The notes below the pieces were generated by a model, which worked only from the letters and a program-made list of their open reading frames with translations, was not told the DNA's origin and did not search any database. A stretch of DNA of 32,690 bases from the IMG/VR virus record IMGVR_UViG_3300018045_000014, positions 1-32,690 of that record; one strand, given 5' to 3'. The stretch is from a virus. The number at the start of each line of letters is the position of its first letter. Position 1 is the stretch's first letter. The translations under genes and the position numbers were made by a program. This document shows positions 29,241 to 32,690 of this stretch, piece by piece.

Positions 29241-29486
29241 TTAGTCAAAAAGTGGGCAATGATTTACTTGTTCCCAAGCTTGGTTTAACAGCCTTACACA
29301 GCAGGCAAACTCGTCTTCGTCCATAGTGACTTCAAGAACAGAGGCATCTACCTGAACGGCGATAGCATAACTTGGGTGGCCTGTCTCATCCGCTTTTGAG
29401 GTGACCATAAAACGCTGAATTTTTTCAGGGTGTTGCAGTTTTCGTGAGCCGATAAAATCAGCGTCTTGTGACGTATCTTTTGACAT
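29241..29486 (-). CDS. 81-aa hypothetical early protein
   Basis: The start at 29486 is chosen because AGGAG lies 7 bases before it; ATG at 29492 is too close to that site. The protein (MSKDTSQDADFIGSRKLQHP start) has a beta-like middle, HPSYAIAVQVDASVLEVTMDED. It has no known family. A DFIGSRKL element resembles FDYIGSRTL in the 69-aa protein near the DUF2335 gene. The stop of B is 3 bases upstream of the start. Confidence 0.6.
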   Translation of the reverse strand: MSKDTSQDADFIGSRKLQHPEKIQRFMVTSKADETGHPSYAIAVQVDASVLEVTMDEDEFACCVRLLNQAWEQVNHCPLFD

Positions 29487-29488
29487 GA

Positions 29489-30415
29489 TCATTCTCCTGT
29501 TAAGTCCGCCCAAGCGGCGTTTAGGTGGTGGGTGTTAATGGTGCCGCCTTTGGCGAAGATGCTGGCTAAACGCAGCGCTTTGTTGAGGCCGCGTAAAGCG
29601 CCTGGTCTGGCGGCAATGTCTTGTGCAAAGGCGGTTTCTTCTTTGCCTAGGTTCCAAGCATTGGCTATCATGGCAACGTCTTGTTTGGTTGGGCGGGTCA
29701 GGCGCAGACGCTTGCCAATTCGGCTAAACAGCTGGGCGTATTCGGCGGCTCGACGTGAGCCGGTGAGCTGGCCGTATACCGATTCGTTGCCCAGTAGCGC
29801 GAGACCAATGCCGGATAACTCGGCCAAACGTCTTGCATTTTCAAGTGCTCGATCGTTGAGAAACTGAGCTTCATCGACGACGAGTAGACCTTCGGTATCG
29901 GTCAGGCGTTCAATGATTTCTCGCTCTAACTGGTCGGCATGTCCGCGTGATAGGCGCATCCCGGTGGCGTAGGCCACGGAGCGTAAAAAGGAGCCGCCGG
30001 TGTTTCGGCTTGGGGTGGCTTCAACAATCCAGACGTTATTGGTATTGGCGGCATACTCTTTAATGGCGGTGGTTTTAGACACGCCTGCGCCGCCGTACAC
30101 AATCACTAAGTCGGCCGCAATGTGGGCGTAGGTTAGGGTGCTGATAATCTTTTGTGCCGTGGGCGTGGGCACATATCTTGGGGCTTTTGGCAGCTTTGAC
30201 GCGGTGATTTGTTTGGTGCTTTTCTGATCAAACCACTGTTGCAAACTGCGTTCTACCGCGGTGTTATCGCCCTTGTAAACGCCATTACGCCATTGACTGA
30301 GTTTGGACGCACCAATACCGGACTCTTTTGCTAGTTTTGCGGCGCTGATGTCGCCTTGACTTAGTAAGTTGGCGACCTGGGTGCGTAAATCGGTTTTTAA
30401 ATCGTGTTCTTGCAT
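29489..30415 (-). CDS. B: MuB-like transposition target-selection ATPase
   Basis: This 308-aa protein has an N-terminal HTH (GDISAAKLAKESGIGASKLSQW, 21-42) and then an AAA+ ATPase domain: Walker A GGAGVSKT (108-115) and Walker B LLVVDEAQFL (177-186). Further conserved parts are LALLGNESVYGQLTG, RRAAEYAQLFSRIGKRLRL and a PGALRGLNKALRLA C-terminus, as in Mu B. B binds target DNA and activates A. The usual Gly before the Walker Lys is Ser (codon at 30077-30079). AAGGA lies 6 bases before the ATG; an upstream frame from 30466 has no ribosome site and is rejected. Confidence 0.93.
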   Translation of the reverse strand: MQEHDLKTDLRTQVANLLSQGDISAAKLAKESGIGASKLSQWRNGVYKGDNTAVERSLQQWFDQKSTKQITASKLPKAPRYVPTPTAQKIISTLTYAHIAADLVIVYGGAGVSKTTAIKEYAANTNNVWIVEATPSRNTGGSFLRSVAYATGMRLSRGHADQLEREIIERLTDTEGLLVVDEAQFLNDRALENARRLAELSGIGLALLGNESVYGQLTGSRRAAEYAQLFSRIGKRLRLTRPTKQDVAMIANAWNLGKEETAFAQDIAARPGALRGLNKALRLASIFAKGGTINTHHLNAAWADLTGE

Positions 30416-30440
30416 GTATAATCCTTTGTTAAATTTGGTT

Positions 30441-30483
30441 GGTTTAAACGGTCTTGAAATCCCCATTCCATTGCGTTTAAACC
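30441..30483. repeat. 10-bp inverted repeat between the 102-aa gene and B
   Basis: GGTTTAAACG (30441-30450) and CGTTTAAACC (30474-30483) are perfect inverted arms around 23 bases. One arm ends right at the stop of the 102-aa gene; the other is 25 bases before the B start. Each arm contains the 8-base palindrome GTTTAAAC, so the pair could also be two protein-binding sites. There is no T-tract. It may tune the ratio of A to B mRNA. Confidence 0.6.
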
Positions 30484-30484
30484 G

Positions 30485-30793
30485 CTATTTTTCTTTCCAG
30501 TCGATATACACCCAAATACCATTTGCTTCGTACATCTCTACCATGCATATCTCATTGCGGTAAAAGACATGTTGGTAAATTGGGTGGCCGTACTTTGGTT
30601 TTTCAATTTCAAATCTGACGGTATCCTCCTCCATAAAAAAGCTGATTAATGTCAAATCAAACTGGGTTGAAAGCTTGGCAAAATCCTTTAATGCTTTTTG
30701 GTAAATATTGAGCTTATTCACGTACTGGTTGTGCTCTCGCTGTTTGGTGTCAGCCGTAAATCGAGCATGCGCATTAATGACTTTACCGCTCAT
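30485..30793 (-). CDS. 102-aa hypothetical protein between A and B
   Basis: This 102-aa protein (MSGKVINAHARFTADTKQRE start) has a helical N-terminal half and a beta C-terminal half ending ANGIWVYIDWKEK. No family is recognised. Its ATG overlaps the transposase stop as ATGA, so translation is coupled to A. In Mu, B follows A directly; an extra gene here is an addition. A small modulator of transposition is possible by position only. Confidence 0.6.
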   Translation of the reverse strand: MSGKVINAHARFTADTKQREHNQYVNKLNIYQKALKDFAKLSTQFDLTLISFFMEEDTVRFEIEKPKYGHPIYQHVFYRNEICMVEMYEANGIWVYIDWKEK

Positions 30794-32690
30794 TTTTCAC
30801 TCCTTTTTTGCTCTCTAAATTGCGCCATGAGTTCAATGAAATTGCCCCCATACTCTTCTTGTTTATCCACGGGTTGCTTTAGGTGCTCCAGCTTTTCGGC
30901 CAAACTCTCTTGATTATCATCATCCTCTGCCAGTTCATGACCATTGACGACTTTCTGTTGTTTCTGAAATTCCAGTTGTATCGCCCCGGCTTCCGGTGTT
31001 TCCGGCGTTGGTGTTTTGGGTTGCAATCTTGCTGCCGCTTGAATGTCCATTTGGGTTTGCGCGGCGGCGGCCGCTTTACTATTCTTGCCAAATCGATTTT
31101 TTAACTTGTTGTATTCACGTGCCGCCCCCGTATCTCTAAAGCCAACGGCTGCCACCATCTGTGCATCACAGAGGTAGTAGTTGTCGAGTGTGTAGACGGC
31201 AATGTCTTTGTGCAGGTCGTCGGGGTCAAAGCGCACAATGACTTTTTTGCCGCGATATTGCAGCAGTGAATCAGCGGCATAACGGTTGGCTCCGACTCCC
31301 ACGGCGGAACCCGCTTTGGTGCTGATGGTGCCGTCGCGCTTGACCAGTACCGGCTCGGATTGCAGCAGCCACATGCGGCGTTGATTTTCTGTGGCTTTGC
31401 GAATGGTGGCCTTGGCATAGGATTCGTTAAATACCTGCTCAAAACTCTTAACGCCTGCCGCCATTTCGGTGCGGCGGCCTTCGCGCTGATTCCAGTAGGC
31501 GATTTCTCGGGCAACCACGTCTAAAAATTGGTCGTGATCAATTGCCTTTGAGCCGTAGTTTTCAGGCTTGGCCGTTGGGTTTTCACCTGTGAACGCGCCA
31601 GCAAATTCCGGTGCTTTGTCAATGTATTCACCCAGACCACCGCGACCAAAGGCGCGTTCAATTGGTTTGGCTTGGCCGTGACCTTTGCGGGTAATCTGGT
31701 CAACACTGGTCCAGTGCACGTGCACACCCAAGGCGACAAACAGGCCTTGTGGGTCGTCTTCTTTAATTTTGAAGCGGTAGCGGTTGCGCAGACCGCCGGT
31801 CATGGCTTTGTTGGCCGCTGCACGGGTGTTGTCAATGGTGGCGTGATTAGGAATGCCGTATTGCTCTACAATGTCGCCAAAGCTGACGCGGATGGTGTCG
31901 GTGTTTTCGGTTTTGCCAACGCGGTAACCGAGGATCTTGCGGCTGAAGATGTCTTGCCAATACCAGGTTTTTGGACGGACGATTTCGCCATCGGGAAATT
32001 TGACAAACACATTGTGTTGATAGCCGTCACCATTAATATGTTCCAGCGCGTGCATGTCGCGCACGGTGCGCTCCATGTGTGGATACAGGCGCATTAGGGC
32101 TTCGTGGCCTTCGCGGCGCAATTTGACTTCTGCTACCGGCAGTTGCTTGATGAGACGATCCACGGTTTTTAAACTGGGTATCTGCCAGCCATTTTCTGGG
32201 GCAATGCGTGTCATACGGTAGTAACAAGCCGTGACACTTGGGGCTTCCAAGCGCAAATATTCGGCTTTGAAGTAATCCCACGCTTCTTCGGTAAATTCGG
32301 CGGTGGCGGTGCGTCCGACATAGCTGGGCACTAAGGCCGCTAACCAGTCGTCACGACGGTATAGTTTTAAGCCCGGTTTATTGGGTTTGCCGTGCCAAGT
32401 GTCGCGCAGGTTTGGCCAGCTCAGGCCTTTAAGCTGTTTGCCGGCTTGGGCTTCAAGCTGATGGGCCACTTCTTTACAGGCCTCAATAAACGTCATGCCA
32501 CCGTCGTGCAGCGCCAATACCGCAGCCATCGCCTTAAGCTTGTCCATCGCCTTGTCTTTGGCGGGCTGTTTTTTGGTGTCGTAGTGCTGCCATAGGCTTT
32601 CACGGCAGTAGGTGAAGTTGGCTTTGCGCTCGGCTAACTCGTACTTTTGCTCCAGTGTTGTCTGTGTGGTAAGTGTTGTAACCTCTTCGG
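30790..32690 (-). CDS. A: MuA-like DDE transposase, 5' end outside the window
   Basis: Counting from the Met at 32547, the catalytic residues are D174 (INGDGYQHNVF), D239 (TIDNTRAAANK) and E297 (AKPIERAFG), with spacing close to Mu A (D269, D336, E392). RPKTWYWQDIFSRKILGYR and RYRFKIKEDDPQGLF also match Mu A. The frame continues without a stop from 32547 to the right edge, giving FTYCRESLWQHYDTKKQPAK, which looks like the end-binding Ibeta part, so the true start is beyond base 32690. The C-terminal 60 residues are acidic and Gln-rich, as expected for the part that contacts B and ClpX. Confidence 0.95.
   Translation of the reverse strand, partial: EEVTTLTTQTTLEQKYELAERKANFTYCRESLWQHYDTKKQPAKDKAMDKLKAMAAVLALHDGGMTFIEACKEVAHQLEAQAGKQLKGLSWPNLRDTWHGKPNKPGLKLYRRDDWLAALVPSYVGRTATAEFTEEAWDYFKAEYLRLEAPSVTACYYRMTRIAPENGWQIPSLKTVDRLIKQLPVAEVKLRREGHEALMRLYPHMERTVRDMHALEHINGDGYQHNVFVKFPDGEIVRPKTWYWQDIFSRKILGYRVGKTENTDTIRVSFGDIVEQYGIPNHATIDNTRAAANKAMTGGLRNRYRFKIKEDDPQGLFVALGVHVHWTSVDQITRKGHGQAKPIERAFGRGGLGEYIDKAPEFAGAFTGENPTAKPENYGSKAIDHDQFLDVVAREIAYWNQREGRRTEMAAGVKSFEQVFNESYAKATIRKATENQRRMWLLQSEPVLVKRDGTISTKAGSAVGVGANRYAADSLLQYRGKKVIVRFDPDDLHKDIAVYTLDNYYLCDAQMVAAVGFRDTGAAREYNKLKNRFGKNSKAAAAAQTQMDIQAAARLQPKTPTPETPEAGAIQLEFQKQQKVVNGHELAEDDDNQESLAEKLEHLKQPVDKQEEYGGNFIELMAQFREQKRSEK

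Larger units (their letters stand above)
1..32690 (-). mobile_element. Mu-like transposable prophage, right-hand ~32.7 kb
   Basis: Gene order on the minus strand matches the Mu family: transposase A, B ATPase, GemA, Mor, lysis genes, gp27/gp28 terminase, gp29 portal, gpF, gpG, gpI/Z, gpT, then tail. The tail genes are of siphovirus type, as in the Pseudomonas phages D3112 and B3. The window starts with TG and tandem transposase-type sites, so base 1 is probably the phage right end. The left end, the repressor and the first part of A lie beyond base 32690. All structural genes appear intact, so the element may be functional. Confidence 0.93.

Overview
The window is the greater part of a Mu-like transposable prophage. 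All of its main genes lie on the minus strand, so phage order runs from the right edge to the left edge. It opens at the right edge inside the DDE transposase gene (MuA type, 5' end cut off). It closes at the left edge at what looks like the phage right end: a 5'-TG start followed by two 22-bp spaced copies of a TTTGCGACA-cored site, the arrangement expected of transposase end-binding sites. The c/ner regulatory region and the phage left end lie beyond the right edge. No host gene is visible. Gene content suggests a gammaproteobacterial host, perhaps marine (Vibrio or Oceanospirillales-like); this is an inference from general protein character only.

Early region (32690 to 26318): transposase A, a small unknown, target-selection ATPase B, several small early proteins (two unknowns, DUF3164, a 58-aa protein, Gp49-like), GemA, a Cys-pair protein and the middle activator Mor. 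The genes are tightly packed, many with ATGA or TAATG overlaps. A 19-bp inverted repeat flanked by two smaller hairpins sits before gemA.

Accessory region (26318 to 22793): this stretch is not canonical for Mu. It holds a RepA/RecA-fold ATPase, a cluster of six GTTGTA motifs around a putative promoter, an acidic 129-aa protein, and a 440-base noncoding stretch. That stretch carries a promoter, an attenuator-like terminator and an RNA fold strongly resembling the phage C4 antisense RNA, just upstream of a Rha-family antirepressor-like gene. The loop of the fold is complementary to the rha Shine-Dalgarno. Next comes a cassette with its own near-consensus promoter, a 69-aa protein, a DUF2335 membrane protein and a terminator, which looks like a lysogenically expressed moron.

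Late region, lysis and head (22658 to 11185): a DUF5675 protein in the lys position, a holin-like protein, a DksA/TraR zinc finger, DUF2730, a winged-helix protein, a previously unlisted 35-aa membrane peptide, small and large terminase, portal (gp29), MuF minor head protein with a C-terminal PBECR-type nuclease domain, gpG, protease/scaffold I with nested Z, major head T, and head-completion proteins. The first genes of two late operons (DUF5675 and I) share an upstream activator/promoter-like block and an identical hairpin that buries the Shine-Dalgarno. Between gpG and MuF lies an oppositely oriented transcription unit: a sigma70-like promoter, about 240 nt of structured noncoding RNA and an intrinsic terminator.

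Tail (11188 to 167): a siphovirus-type tail (tail tube protein, G/GT chaperones with a lambda-type GGGAAAG frameshift site, 1734-aa tape measure) follows the Mu-type head, as in D3112/B3-like phages. Then come a distal tail protein, a coiled-coil protein, a receptor-binding-like fibre, a possible chaperone and a permuted NlpC/P60-type cysteine hydrolase at the right end. No gpJ-like hub was recognised.
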